Origin: Sporobacter termitidis DSM 10068
GTDB lineage: Bacteria; Bacillota; Clostridia; Oscillospirales; Oscillospiraceae
Assembly: GCF_900130065.1 (NCBI RefSeq)
Contig: NZ_FQXV01000016.1
Span: forward strand, 1 to 64,000
DNA length: 64,000 bases
Reading direction: 5' to 3'
Shown here piece after piece: positions 30,949 through 39,772 of this stretch. The translations under genes and the position numbers were made by a program. Positions within the stretch are counted from its first letter, which is position 1; the number at the start of each line of letters is the position of its first letter. Under the pieces are notes generated by a model. That model ran no database searches. It worked only from the letters and a program-made list of their open reading frames with translations, and had not been told where the DNA came from.

Positions 30949-32522
30949 TGAGTAACCCGCTGTCTTATCTTTTGCTGACGAAGCTGAAAAATCAGATCAA
31001 AAGCTTTTTCAAAAGCCCGGTAAAAATCATCTGTCTGATTTTTTTCATTGCGATGATCGTGGTGACGGTTATCAGCGGCAACGCTGCCGATGCGGCCGGC
31101 AAGGTCTTCGGGGATATCCGGGAGCTGACCGCGGGTATCACGGTATTTTATTCCGTGATGTTCGTGCTGATGTCGTATAAGGGGTTCGGCAACGGCGCAA
31201 GTATGTTTTCAATGTCGGACGTCAATTTTATTTTCCCGGCGCCCTTCCATCAGCGGAAAGTGCTGTTTTACGGTCTGTTTCAGCAGATAGGGGCCTCGCT
31301 TCTGCTGGGATTGTTCATTCTCTTCCAATATTCGTGGATGCATAACGCCTTTAATATCAGCTACGGAACTTTGCTGATCATCCTGCTGGGCTATGCCATG
31401 ACCGTATTTTTCGCGCAGATTGTCGCCATGGCGATCTACGCCTTCACCAGCGCCGATGACGGCAAAAAGCGCCTTGTGAGGACAGTATACTTCATCATCA
31501 TCGCCGTGTTCGCGGTCTATATCGCCGTCCTTGCGCTCGGGGACCAGACGCAGCTTGTTGCCAATGCGGTAAAGGCCGTCAACGGCAGGCTTGTCGGGCT
31601 CTTTCCCGTGTCGGGGTGGATCGGAAGCGCCGTTGCGGGTTTCATCGTTGGAAATGCGTTTAATACCGTCCTGGGACTTGCGCTCTGCGCCGTTTTTCTT
31701 ATCGCGCTTGTCTGCCTGATCACCTACGGTAAACAGGATTTTTATGAAGACGTTCTCAAAAGCTCGGAGGTTGCGCAATCGGCTATCACCGCGCGCAAGG
31801 AAGGACGTATCGCCGACGCGTCGCCCAGCCGTGTCAAGGTCGGGAAAACCGGTATCGAAAAAGGGTTCGGCGCGAGCGTGCTCTATTATAAACATCGTCT
31901 GGAAAACAGACGCTCCCGCGTATTTTTTCTTGAGCCGACGAGGCTGACGTTTGCCGTCATGACGATTATCCTGGCTGTTTTCATGAAGCGTGCCGGTATT
32001 TCCGCCATATTCGCAACGGCGGTATTCTTTCAGATTTTCACCACTGCGCTTGGCCGGTTCAATAAAGAGCTGACGAAGCCGTTTATCTACATGCTTCCGG
32101 AGCCGCCGCTGAAGAAAATGTTGTTCGCCCTGGCGGAGGTGCTCCCGTCGACAATCGCCGAAGCACTGATTATATTCATTCCGGTTGCGCTGATCGTGGG
32201 GGCAAGCCCTCTCGATACGGTGCTGTGTATCGTCGCCCGCCTCTCCTATGCGTTTTTGATTACGGTAGGTAATATCGTTGTCGAGCGCCTCTGGGGCGGC
32301 AGCGGCTCAAAAATGGCGGTGATGCTCCTATACTTTGCCATCCTGCTTGTCATGGCCGCGCCCGGCATCGCCCTGGCTGTTATCCCCGCGATATTAAACC
32401 CGGACGCCATGCAGAACGCGACGGTATTTCTGGCGCTCACCGTCGGCAATCTCCCGGTCTCCCTCCTCGGCTTGTATCTCTGCCGGAATATGCTGCAGTA
32501 CGCCGAGCTGAACGACCGGTAA
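30948..32522 (+). CDS. ABC transporter membrane subunit (putative ABC exporter domain)
   Basis: 524 residues from the ATG at 30948, with about 12 hydrophobic segments in two sets. The N-terminal half (LTKLKNQIKSFFKSPVKI then LMSYKGFGNGASMFSMSDVN, LFPAPFHQRKVLFYGL-like) and the second half (YMLPEPPLKKMLFALAEVLP) match my memory of the large clostridial export permeases. The substrate is unknown. The gene is in an operon with the ATPase only. Confidence 0.85.
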   Translation: MSNPLSYLLLTKLKNQIKSFFKSPVKIICLIFFIAMIVVTVISGNAADAAGKVFGDIRELTAGITVFYSVMFVLMSYKGFGNGASMFSMSDVNFIFPAPFHQRKVLFYGLFQQIGASLLLGLFILFQYSWMHNAFNISYGTLLIILLGYAMTVFFAQIVAMAIYAFTSADDGKKRLVRTVYFIIIAVFAVYIAVLALGDQTQLVANAVKAVNGRLVGLFPVSGWIGSAVAGFIVGNAFNTVLGLALCAVFLIALVCLITYGKQDFYEDVLKSSEVAQSAITARKEGRIADASPSRVKVGKTGIEKGFGASVLYYKHRLENRRSRVFFLEPTRLTFAVMTIILAVFMKRAGISAIFATAVFFQIFTTALGRFNKELTKPFIYMLPEPPLKKMLFALAEVLPSTIAEALIIFIPVALIVGASPLDTVLCIVARLSYAFLITVGNIVVERLWGGSGSKMAVMLLYFAILLVMAAPGIALAVIPAILNPDAMQNATVFLALTVGNLPVSLLGLYLCRNMLQYAELNDR

Positions 32523-32548
32523 GTGATTAAAGGCAATGAGACAAAAAA

Positions 32549-32767
32549 GTGAGGTGCGCCGTTGCGATATGCGATATCACCTACGGCGTCGGCAGGAGTC
32601 CGGCCGTATGGGTCGCTGGCGCGGTGGCGGGGAACTTTCTGATCCCGTTCATTTCAGCCAATAATTCCGCCATTATGTGGTCTAACGTGCCGGTTGAGCT
32701 TCAGGGGCGCGTTTTCGCGGCCCGGAATACGCCGACGTGTGGAGTTCGGGGGGAAAAAGTGAAATAA
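32549..32767 (+). pseudogene. Remnant of an MFS transporter
   Basis: The translation from 32549 includes GAVAGNFLIPFISANNSAI then VPVELQGRVFAARN, which resembles the late transmembrane segment and the QGRVFAxR loop of MFS_3 (macrolide-efflux-like) transporters. Only ~60 of ~400 residues remain, the following sequence leaves the family, and no upstream part is present. It therefore looks like a decayed copy; annotation rests on resemblance recognised by eye. Confidence 0.6.
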
Positions 32768-32781
32768 AATTTTGGCAGCAA

Positions 32782-32820
32782 AGCGCCGCAGGACAAAGTG
32801 ATGTTCCTGCGGCGCTGTTT
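32782..32820 (+). terminator. Hairpin terminator after the MFS remnant
   Basis: AGCGCCGCAGGA / TCCTGCGGCGCT, a perfect 12-bp stem, followed by GTTTTATTT. It may be the terminator of the ABC exporter operon or of the lost gene. Confidence 0.8.
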
Positions 32821-32822
32821 TA

Positions 32823-33084
32823 TTTGCGAGAAGAACGGGAACGGCGGCGTCTCTGGAAAGACGTACCCTACAGGCTCGCCCCCGCGGTGCTATGCCACTA
32901 TTCCGACAGGACAAGCCATGACCCCAAATCAAGCCGCACCTGTGTATAAGCAATCCAAAGTTAATTAATAAAATTAAAATTAAATTAAAAATAAAAGTAA
33001 AACTAAATTTAATAAAAATATTGAAATACTTAAAGCGATGGCATATAATGGATTAAAAAGGATAAAATGGATTTTAATTGAAGA
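32823..33084. other. Gap with a sharp drop in GC content
   Basis: No gene seen. From about 32955 the sequence becomes very AT-rich (runs such as TTAATTAATAAAATTAAAATT) and stays so until ~34850, apart from small stretches. This marks the left edge of a compositionally foreign island. Confidence 0.7.
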
Positions 33085-33456
33085 TCAATCCAAGTCCTGA
33101 ATATTCATTTTCTCGATATTTTGCCTTTTTCGTAACTTGTCACGGCAGACGAAATAAATGATAAGCATAGTTGCAGTAGGTATGCTTCCTGTGAGTATAG
33201 TATAAATTATATTCACGCCCAAATGCCAACCAAATGCTTCTGTGCCGGTTCCTCCTGTAAATATTGAAATGATAGAGGCAATAAAGAACATGGTTGGAAG
33301 AATCAAACCTGGCCATTTCGTTTTTTTCTTTGACAAGAATATTTGTAAAAAAATTGAGCCTATGAAAAGTAACAGAAGCAAAATGGTAGGGATATAAGTT
33401 ATGAACAAAGAAATATTCGGTTCCACATAGTAGTCCAGTTCCGCATAGTAGCTCAT
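33085..33456 (-). CDS. Small membrane protein of unknown function
   Basis: 123 residues with three hydrophobic segments (LFITYIPTILLLLLFIG, LPTMFFIASIISIF and ILTGSIPTATMLIIYFV), a basic linker SKKKTKW and a charged C-terminus (CRDKLRKRQNIEKMN). I do not recognise the family. It overlaps the DUF2089-like regulator by 4 bases, so the pair is translated together. A membrane partner that holds or signals to the regulator is plausible but unproven. AT-rich codon use, unlike neighbours outside the island. Confidence 0.75.
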   Translation of the reverse strand: MSYYAELDYYVEPNISLFITYIPTILLLLLFIGSIFLQIFLSKKKTKWPGLILPTMFFIASIISIFTGGTGTEAFGWHLGVNIIYTILTGSIPTATMLIIYFVCRDKLRKRQNIEKMNIQDLD

Positions 33457-33758
33457 TTTATTTCTTCCTCCAATCCTTTTTTATAATGTGAAATCAATAG
33501 TTTTGCTGTATGATAATCGAATTTATCATTAACAGCCAAACGTTTAATAAGCGCAATATATGAGTCGGTTTCTCCCTCATCACTTATTTTTATCTTTTGA
33601 ATTAGTCTGTCAAGTCGAAGTCTGACGGTAGGATAAGTTACACCATAATAATTAGCAATTTCTTTAAGAGAACCCGACGCCAAAATAAATCGTTTGATAA
33701 ATGAGATATCCTCATCTTCGAGATTACTCATCCATTCGGGAACTACATCTATTGCCAT
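33453..33758 (-). CDS. DUF2089-like helix-turn-helix regulator
   Basis: 101 residues. The core PEWMSNLEDEDISFIKRFIL then ASGSLKEIANYYGVTYPTVR, followed by LRLDRLIQKI, is the DUF2089 helix-turn-helix as I remember it. The rest is a helical tail ending HYKKGLEEEIK. The start has GGGAGGGGGAG just upstream and the promoter at 33788. Together with the membrane protein it probably forms a small self-controlled signalling unit (inference). Confidence 0.85.
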   Translation of the reverse strand: MAIDVVPEWMSNLEDEDISFIKRFILASGSLKEIANYYGVTYPTVRLRLDRLIQKIKISDEGETDSYIALIKRLAVNDKFDYHTAKLLISHYKKGLEEEIK

Positions 33759-33787
33759 TGCTCCCCCTCCCTTACATTTACAATAAT

Positions 33788-33816
33788 ATTATATACAAAA
33801 ACAATGTTAAAGTCAA
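33788..33816 (-). promoter_or_regulatory. Promoter of the DUF2089-like/membrane protein pair
   Basis: On the minus strand TTGACT (33811-33816), 17-base spacer, TATAAT (33788-33793), about 30 bases before the start codon. Near-consensus sigma-A promoter. Confidence 0.88.
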
Positions 33817-33934
33817 TGTTTAATAAAATTAAAATAATAATTAAATTAATAGACATGAAAGTTAATATTTTGTGGGTGCATTTTGTTTAAAATTTCAGTA
33901 TAAAAGTAGAACAACTAATTATGGAGGTATACAC

Positions 33935-34633
33935 ATGAAAAAGTCAATAAAAAAATGTTTAGCACTTATTATGTCTGTATGTGTTGGAATTTCCTTACTT
34001 ACAGTATCGGCGCAAGCAATCGGAACCACGTCTACACCAGAGCAATTAAAGCAACTAGAAAATATCTCAAGTGAATATGGCATATCCATAAAAGAAATTA
34101 AAAATAGCGACAAACAGGAATATGCAGCGAAATATGACAATATTCAAGACTTTGAAGCAGCTTTACAGGCAGGCAAAGTTGGAGTTTCTATTGTAACTCC
34201 TGGACAGAAACCCACAAAAGCGATTGAACATTCTGACGAGAAAGAAATAGGAAATACATCTCAAATAACGCCGTTATTTAGCGGGACTATGACTGTGCAC
34301 CTAGTTAGCGGAGGTTTATATGAGATAAACGCATCGATGGGCTATACATATGATATGATTGGCGATTTCAAATACTACACCGGCTTTACTGCATTTACTC
34401 CCTATTTCGAAGGGATACACCCAGGTATCACGTTTGATTTAATTAGCTGGTATGGTACGCCAATCAGTGATTTTTGGTTTGAAGATGATGGCCAATTTAT
34501 CTATGTCCCGGCAAGCAGTGCAAGAATGTACTTCTATCAGTGGGAAGGAAATGTTAATACGACGGTAAGTATAGGCGGGATTAGCTATGTCATATCCCAA
34601 TATGCATGGAGCTGGGGTCAGGGTGGAGGCTGA
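33935..34633 (+). CDS. Secreted protein of unknown function
   Basis: 232 residues from the ATG at 33935 (GGAGG 9 bases upstream). A clear signal peptide (KKSIKKC, hydrophobic LALIMSVCVGISLLTVS, cleavage after AQA) predicts export; there is no lipobox or sortase motif. The mature part has an acidic/lysine-rich stretch (residues ~35-105), then an aromatic-rich beta-like domain with many Tyr/Trp/Phe and Gly, ending AWSWGQGGG. I do not recognise a family. It is divergent from the DUF2089 pair; a toxin, bacteriocin or surface factor are guesses only. Confidence 0.78.
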   Translation: MKKSIKKCLALIMSVCVGISLLTVSAQAIGTTSTPEQLKQLENISSEYGISIKEIKNSDKQEYAAKYDNIQDFEAALQAGKVGVSIVTPGQKPTKAIEHSDEKEIGNTSQITPLFSGTMTVHLVSGGLYEINASMGYTYDMIGDFKYYTGFTAFTPYFEGIHPGITFDLISWYGTPISDFWFEDDGQFIYVPASSARMYFYQWEGNVNTTVSIGGISYVISQYAWSWGQGGG

Positions 34634-34933
34634 TTTTACTTAAGCTTTATGAAATAAAAATATTTAGTATTTACCCCATAAAATAGAGACACATCTAGTA
34701 AAGGTTAAGAAACAAAATGCACCCTAATCCTGAGTACAGACATTTTTGCCGCAATACACGTTATTTGCGACTAGAATATAGAGAAGTTCGAAGAGTTACC
34801 ATCTTCGGACTTTTCTATTTATACGGGTGATCAATCACCGAGCTCACAAGAAACACCAGAGAGAATTCGGATGGACGAGGGAAAAATATCGGGGCGGATT
34901 CCATATCCGCCCCGACACAACTCGCATTATTCC
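34634..34933. other. Gap with two hairpins, end of the AT-rich island
   Basis: No gene seen. At 34783-34816 AGAAGTTCGAAGA pairs with TCTTCGGACTTTTCT with a T-rich end, a likely terminator for the secreted-protein gene although 150 bases away. The GC content rises again near 34885. Confidence 0.55.
34889..34915 (-). terminator. Terminator of the SLH protein gene
   Basis: TCGGGGCGGAT / ATCCGCCCCGA palindrome followed on the minus strand by TATTTTTC. The same palindrome core (GGGGCGGATTCC-ATCCGCCCC) serves after the M20 peptidase at 43884. Confidence 0.8.
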
Positions 34934-37900
34934 TTACATGACCAGCACCTTGTAGAGGATCGTGGCCATTTCCGCCCGGGTGATCATGGCCTGCGGGCTG
35001 AGCTTGCCGCCGCTGCCGGTGAGGGCGCCGGCCTTGACGAGGGAGGCCATGGACGAGACGGCGTAATCCGAGATCTGGTCGGTGTCGGAGAAGGCCGAGA
35101 GGTCGCTGATGGTGCCCTGCGGGACGGAGATGCCCATGGCATCGAGCGTCCTGGCGAGGATGACCACCGCGTCCTGCCTGGAGATGGCCGCCGTGGGGTA
35201 GAACTGCCCCCCGCTGCCGCCGCTGACGATGCCGTAGGATTTAGCCGCGGCGATGGCGTCGTAATAGTAGGTGCCCAACGGCACGTCGGGGAAATTATTG
35301 TAGCTGGAGCTGTCCAGGTCGAACGCGCGCGTCACCATGAGGACGAAGTCGGCGCGGGTCATGGCATCCGTCGGGTGGTAGTTCCCGTCCGGCGCGCCCT
35401 GGATGATGCCGTTTAGATACAGGTAGGATACGGCGGGGACGGCCCAGTCGTAGCCCGTCTTCATATCCGGGAAGGGCGTGGAATTGCCGACGTTGATGAC
35501 GAGCTTGCCGGTAAAGGCGGACCCGGCCACGGTATAGCCGGTATAAGCGATGGTGACGGTCCCGATAAAGCCCGTTTTGGGGACGAAGGAGATGTCGGAC
35601 AAGCGCGGCGAGGTCGACCTGTAGTAATTGCTTGACCCCGAGACCGCCGCGGTGTAGGAGTCCGGCGACGTATAACCGAGGAGCAGCTGCCCCTGGTCCG
35701 CGGGCGGCAGCGTGAAGACGATGTAGTTGAGCGTCGAGCCCGTCCTGTCCAGGAACGTGGCGTTGAAATCCTCCCCGTTGAGCGGGATGGGCGTGTTCGG
35801 CGCCGTCGCGTAAGTCACCACGTCGATGCTGCTGCTTTTGACCGTGATGGAAACGGTGCCGGACATGACGCCGGTCGTGCCGTACGCCGTGTAGTTGATG
35901 GTCACAACGCCCGCAAAGCTGCTGTTCGGGACAAAGGCGATATTTGATATGCCGGGGTAGGAATTGGCATAGTAGGCGGTGGACGCCGTGACGGCGGTGT
36001 TCGAGGTATATGACGGGTTATAGCTGTAGTAAAGCGTGCCGTAAGACTGGTACGGCAGCGTGAAGGTGACGTAGGTGAGCGCGCCGCCCTGATAGCCGGG
36101 GTTGTAGGCGTTATAGGCCCTGGCGAAGTCGGCGGCGCTGAACGTCACGGGAGTCAGCGCGTTTGTCGCGTAGCTGACGGTGCCCGAGGCGGAGCCGCTC
36201 ACGGTGATCCTGATTTTCCCCAGATACGAAGCGCCGGTCGTCGAATAGCCCGTGTAGGACATGGTAAAGGTGCCGTTGTAGCCGCTGGCCGGCACGAAGG
36301 TGACGCCGGAAATGTACGGCGCGCCGATCATATAGAACTTTTTGTCGGCGGTGACGGCGGAGTCGTAGCTGGACGGCGAGACATAGTTGTAGTAGAGCCT
36401 GCCGTAGGTGGCGGAAGGCAGCTCAAAGGTCACGTAGGACAGCGTCTTTCCGCCGCTCAGCAGGCCGAAGGCGCCCATAAAGTCGCCGGCGTTCATCGTG
36501 ACCGGCTGGCCCGACAGCGCGTCATACGAGATCAGCTGAGAGCTTTCGGCAACGAAGAATTTCAGCTTGCCGTTAAACACCGTGCCGGAGGTATTGTAGG
36601 CCTTGTACAGCACGGTGACCGTCCCCACGAAGTCCTTGGCCGGCACAAAGGTGAGGCTCGAGAGGTCGGGAGTGCTGCCGTCGGTGTATTTCGTCGCCGC
36701 GGCCGCCTTTGTGCCCGTCTGCTTGTCGGGGGCGTACTGCTCGTACAGCGTGCCGCTGGCGGCCGCCGGGAGCGTAAAGGTGATATACGACAGCGGCGTA
36801 CCGGTGACGTGGAGGAACTCGGTGGAAAAATCCCTGCCCGAGAGGGCGATATAGCCGTTTTCATTCAGGGAATAGTTGACGATGCCGCCGGGGCTGTCGA
36901 GGACGGAAACGATGAGCTTGCCGCTGTAGGCCGCGCCGGTTGAGGTGTAGCCCGTGAAATAAATCGGCACATAGCCGGTGACGTCGTGGGCCGGCACAAA
37001 CGTCACCATCGACAGGTACGGCGCGGAATGTGTGTAGTAGGCGCTGCCGGAGGCCGCCAGGGAGCTGTAGCGCCCGGGGGCGGTGTAATTGTAATACAGC
37101 GTGCCGTAGGTTGAGGACGGGAGCGAAAACGTGACGTAGGTCAGGTCCTTGCCCGTGGCGGCCAGGAACGAGGACTGGAAGGCGCTGGCGTCAAGCGGCA
37201 GGAAGGAGTTCTTGTCCGTCTGCAGGCTGAACGTCCCGCCGGCGCTGTTGGTGACGCTGACCGATATCGTCCCCGTGATGAAAGCGCCGCTGTCGGTATA
37301 GGCGCTGTACTTGATCGGCGCCGTCCCGATGAAGTCGGCCGCCGGGACGAACGTGATATTGGCCAGGTTCGGATTTTTGTTCAGATAGTATTTCGTCGAC
37401 GCCGAGACGGCGGTGCCGGTCTTGGCGGTAAGATCGTAGTTCAGGTAAAGCGTGCCCGTGTTCTTGTCCGGCAGGGTGAACGTCACGTAGGACAGGACGA
37501 GTCCCTTTGTCAGCGAGGCAAACTGCGCGCTGACGGAGGACGCGGGGAGGGCCACCGGGATGTTCATGTCCGTGGCGCAGGAGACGACGCTGTCGGAGGC
37601 AAAGTTCATCGTGTAGGTGACGGGGGCAGCCGCCCAGGCTGCCGTGGCGACCTTTTGGTCGGCCGTGGCCGTCCAGCTGAAGGACACGGCCGCCGCCTTT
37701 GACGCGGCCTTTGTCACCAGGCGTAGGGAGCTCACATAGGCGGCGGGGATGACGGCGTTTGTGCTCAGGGCCGCGTTTGCCGCGATCGCCGGGTAGCCGT
37801 AGGTGTCGTTTTTCGGGAGCGCGGTGGCCAGGGTCAGCGTGGCGTCCGCCGCCGTGGGGATGGCGGTGATCTTGATATAGGTCAGCGGGACCGACGCGGG

Positions 37901-39031
37901 CGTGTATTTGAAATCGGACAGAGAGACGTTTCCGGTGCCGCCGCGCGGTACCGGGACGCCGGAGGTGAACGGCGTGAGCGTCAGTGACGGCGAGGTGATG
38001 TTGATCGTCCCGGTGCTCTGCACCAAGGGCCAGCCGTTCGTGGTCACGCCCCATTTGAACGTGGCGCTGCGGATACCGTCGCCGGACGCGGCGGCCTGGA
38101 ATCTCAGCAGCGGGAGCTGGGACGCGGCAATGGTTTTCATCCCCGTGAAAGCCGCCCCGTCAAAAAACCAGGTGCCGTTGGCGGTGTCGGTGGGCTCGAT
38201 CATGATCGAGGTCAGCACGCCGCCGTTCAGGTTGCAGTGGCTTGTAAAATACGCCTCCGTAAACGTCAGGATGGCGCCGCCGGTGACATCGCTGCTGATG
38301 GTGGAGGTGATGACCGGCGCCGCGGAATTGACGAACGTCAGCACGACGTTTCCGATGGGGCGCGCGCCGCCGGTGTCGGTGGATTCATAGGCCTTAACGT
38401 CATAGGATACGGTCCCCGTCGATGTGGCGCGGAAGGAAATCGTGGAGGAACCGGAGATGCGGGTGCCGAATTTATAGGGCTGCCCGTCGACCTCCAGCGT
38501 CCCGAAGAGGGGGTTGCTGCCGGAAATGGAGATGGCACCGAGGGGATCGCCGTTATTTTGGGTGTAATAAGCCCTGAAGCTGTCAAGGCTGACGGACGTT
38601 GAAACATCCGACACGGTTTTGACGCCCGAAAAGGCGGGCGTGACCTTTGCCGCCTTGACGATGCTGACGGTGTATGTCGTCTTATGCTTCGGCGTGGTGT
38701 CGTCCTCCGTGGTGTAATTGTAGGTAACGACGACCTGCACGGCCGAGCCCCCCACCCGAGCCTCGCCGCCGGAGGCCACGACGGATTTATAGATCGTCGT
38801 ATCGTATGTAATGCCGAGCCCGTTTGAGAGGTTCACCGAGGTATCGGTGGAGGTGTACGGGACGGTCAGGGTGATGCTGCGCGTCGCGCCGCTGATGTTC
38901 ACGGTATTCGTCAACGAATGCCCGAGGGACGTCAGGACGGAATCGTTGTCGGCCGCCGCCGCGGGCGGCACGAGACCGATGAGTAAGACGGCAGCAATCA
39001 GGCAGGCGGTCACATTTTTAAGCAGTTTCAA
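34934..39031 (-). CDS. Large S-layer-type envelope protein with six internal repeats and SLH domains
   Basis: 1365 residues from a TTG at 39031 (GGAGG 7 bases upstream). Residues 1-26 form a signal peptide ending AAA. Residues ~27-480 are Ser/Thr-rich beta-like sequence. Six ~115-residue repeats follow (about 483-1185), each built on LTYVTFTLP, GTLYYNY, a Tyr-Tyr pair and VTFVPAxxFxGTVTIxYTGY. The last ~180 residues hold three SLH motifs (FPDMKTGYDWAVPAVSYLY, FPDVPLGTYYYDAIAAAKSYG, FSDTDQISDYAVSSMASLV, each with an ITRAE-like end). SLH domains bind pyruvylated cell-wall polymer, so this is anchored outside the cell; adhesion or a surface layer is likely. Confidence 0.92.
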   Translation of the reverse strand: MKLLKNVTACLIAAVLLIGLVPPAAAADNDSVLTSLGHSLTNTVNISGATRSITLTVPYTSTDTSVNLSNGLGITYDTTIYKSVVASGGEARVGGSAVQVVVTYNYTTEDDTTPKHKTTYTVSIVKAAKVTPAFSGVKTVSDVSTSVSLDSFRAYYTQNNGDPLGAISISGSNPLFGTLEVDGQPYKFGTRISGSSTISFRATSTGTVSYDVKAYESTDTGGARPIGNVVLTFVNSAAPVITSTISSDVTGGAILTFTEAYFTSHCNLNGGVLTSIMIEPTDTANGTWFFDGAAFTGMKTIAASQLPLLRFQAAASGDGIRSATFKWGVTTNGWPLVQSTGTINITSPSLTLTPFTSGVPVPRGGTGNVSLSDFKYTPASVPLTYIKITAIPTAADATLTLATALPKNDTYGYPAIAANAALSTNAVIPAAYVSSLRLVTKAASKAAAVSFSWTATADQKVATAAWAAAPVTYTMNFASDSVVSCATDMNIPVALPASSVSAQFASLTKGLVLSYVTFTLPDKNTGTLYLNYDLTAKTGTAVSASTKYYLNKNPNLANITFVPAADFIGTAPIKYSAYTDSGAFITGTISVSVTNSAGGTFSLQTDKNSFLPLDASAFQSSFLAATGKDLTYVTFSLPSSTYGTLYYNYTAPGRYSSLAASGSAYYTHSAPYLSMVTFVPAHDVTGYVPIYFTGYTSTGAAYSGKLIVSVLDSPGGIVNYSLNENGYIALSGRDFSTEFLHVTGTPLSYITFTLPAAASGTLYEQYAPDKQTGTKAAAATKYTDGSTPDLSSLTFVPAKDFVGTVTVLYKAYNTSGTVFNGKLKFFVAESSQLISYDALSGQPVTMNAGDFMGAFGLLSGGKTLSYVTFELPSATYGRLYYNYVSPSSYDSAVTADKKFYMIGAPYISGVTFVPASGYNGTFTMSYTGYSTTGASYLGKIRITVSGSASGTVSYATNALTPVTFSAADFARAYNAYNPGYQGGALTYVTFTLPYQSYGTLYYSYNPSYTSNTAVTASTAYYANSYPGISNIAFVPNSSFAGVVTINYTAYGTTGVMSGTVSITVKSSSIDVVTYATAPNTPIPLNGEDFNATFLDRTGSTLNYIVFTLPPADQGQLLLGYTSPDSYTAAVSGSSNYYRSTSPRLSDISFVPKTGFIGTVTIAYTGYTVAGSAFTGKLVINVGNSTPFPDMKTGYDWAVPAVSYLYLNGIIQGAPDGNYHPTDAMTRADFVLMVTRAFDLDSSSYNNFPDVPLGTYYYDAIAAAKSYGIVSGGSGGQFYPTAAISRQDAVVILARTLDAMGISVPQGTISDLSAFSDTDQISDYAVSSMASLVKAGALTGSGGKLSPQAMITRAEMATILYKVLVM

Positions 39032-39049
39032 GCAGATACCTCCGTTTCA

Positions 39050-39598
39050 TCATGCACGCATGGCTGCGTAAATCTTGTCGATCGTATTGATATTGCGGGA
39101 CGTCAGCAGGCTTTTGTATTTCCTGTCGCCCAGGGCCTTTTGGCCAAAGGCGCTCGCCAGCGTTTCTCCGGCGGGGACGACCCAGAAAGCGCCGGTGTTG
39201 ATGGGGACAAACGTCTCGCTTTCCCGGTGGGGGAGCCCCTCGAAAACCCCGGCCAGCTCCCGGACGGCCCCGGGCGCGTCGCACAGGAGATAATACAGAT
39301 GGCAGCCGGCCGGCGCGCCGGCGTCTTTGGCCGCGGACAGGACGTCGGCCAGCTCCGCCGCGCCGCGGAGGAAGACATGGGCATCGTATTTGAAATACCC
39401 GCCGAGGCCTGCCTCGATGGCCGGCCGCAGCGCGGCCCTGTCGCCGCCGTCATCCGTCATGATCACATTTCCGGTGGCGAGGATCGTTTCGGCCTCGGGA
39501 AAGGACATGGCGGCAAAAGCCTTTTTCAGCGCGTCCATCTTTATCCGCACGCCGCCCACGTTGACGCCGCGCAGGAACACGCAGTATTTTTCGGGCAT
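39050..39598 (-). CDS. DUF1697 domain-containing protein
   Basis: 182 residues from the ATG at 39598, with GAGGAGG 5 bases upstream; an earlier in-frame ATG would add nine residues. It begins KYCVFLRGVNVGG and ends SRNINTIDKIYAAMRA, both hallmarks of DUF1697; ETILATGNVIM is also conserved. Function unknown. It lies 18 bases upstream of the SLH gene on the same strand but has no obvious link to it. Confidence 0.9.
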   Translation of the reverse strand: MPEKYCVFLRGVNVGGVRIKMDALKKAFAAMSFPEAETILATGNVIMTDDGGDRAALRPAIEAGLGGYFKYDAHVFLRGAAELADVLSAAKDAGAPAGCHLYYLLCDAPGAVRELAGVFEGLPHRESETFVPINTGAFWVVPAGETLASAFGQKALGDRKYKSLLTSRNINTIDKIYAAMRA

Positions 39599-39717
39599 GG
39601 CAGCCTCCTCAGGCAAATTTTTCATTATTATACCATCATTAGACGAAAATAGACAAGTAATGTGCCATACCCAATACGGCGCCCTAAAATAATTATCGGA
39701 AGAAAATCCGGATAATA

Positions 39718-39753
39718 AATGCCATACCGCGATTTAACAGCGGTATGGCATTT
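39718..39753 (-). terminator. Terminator of the pyridoxal kinase gene
   Basis: AAATGCCATACCGC / GCGGTATGGCATTT, perfect 14-bp stem, followed on the minus strand by ATTAT. A second small hairpin (TTATCGG ... CCGGATAA) lies next to it at 39693-39715. Confidence 0.75.
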
Positions 39754-39772
39754 GTTATAAAGATGACCGTGT

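Noticed and set aside
31209-31895. Antisense 228-codon frame within the ABC exporter gene
   Set aside because: It lies entirely within a coherent transmembrane protein gene and has no recognisable domain.
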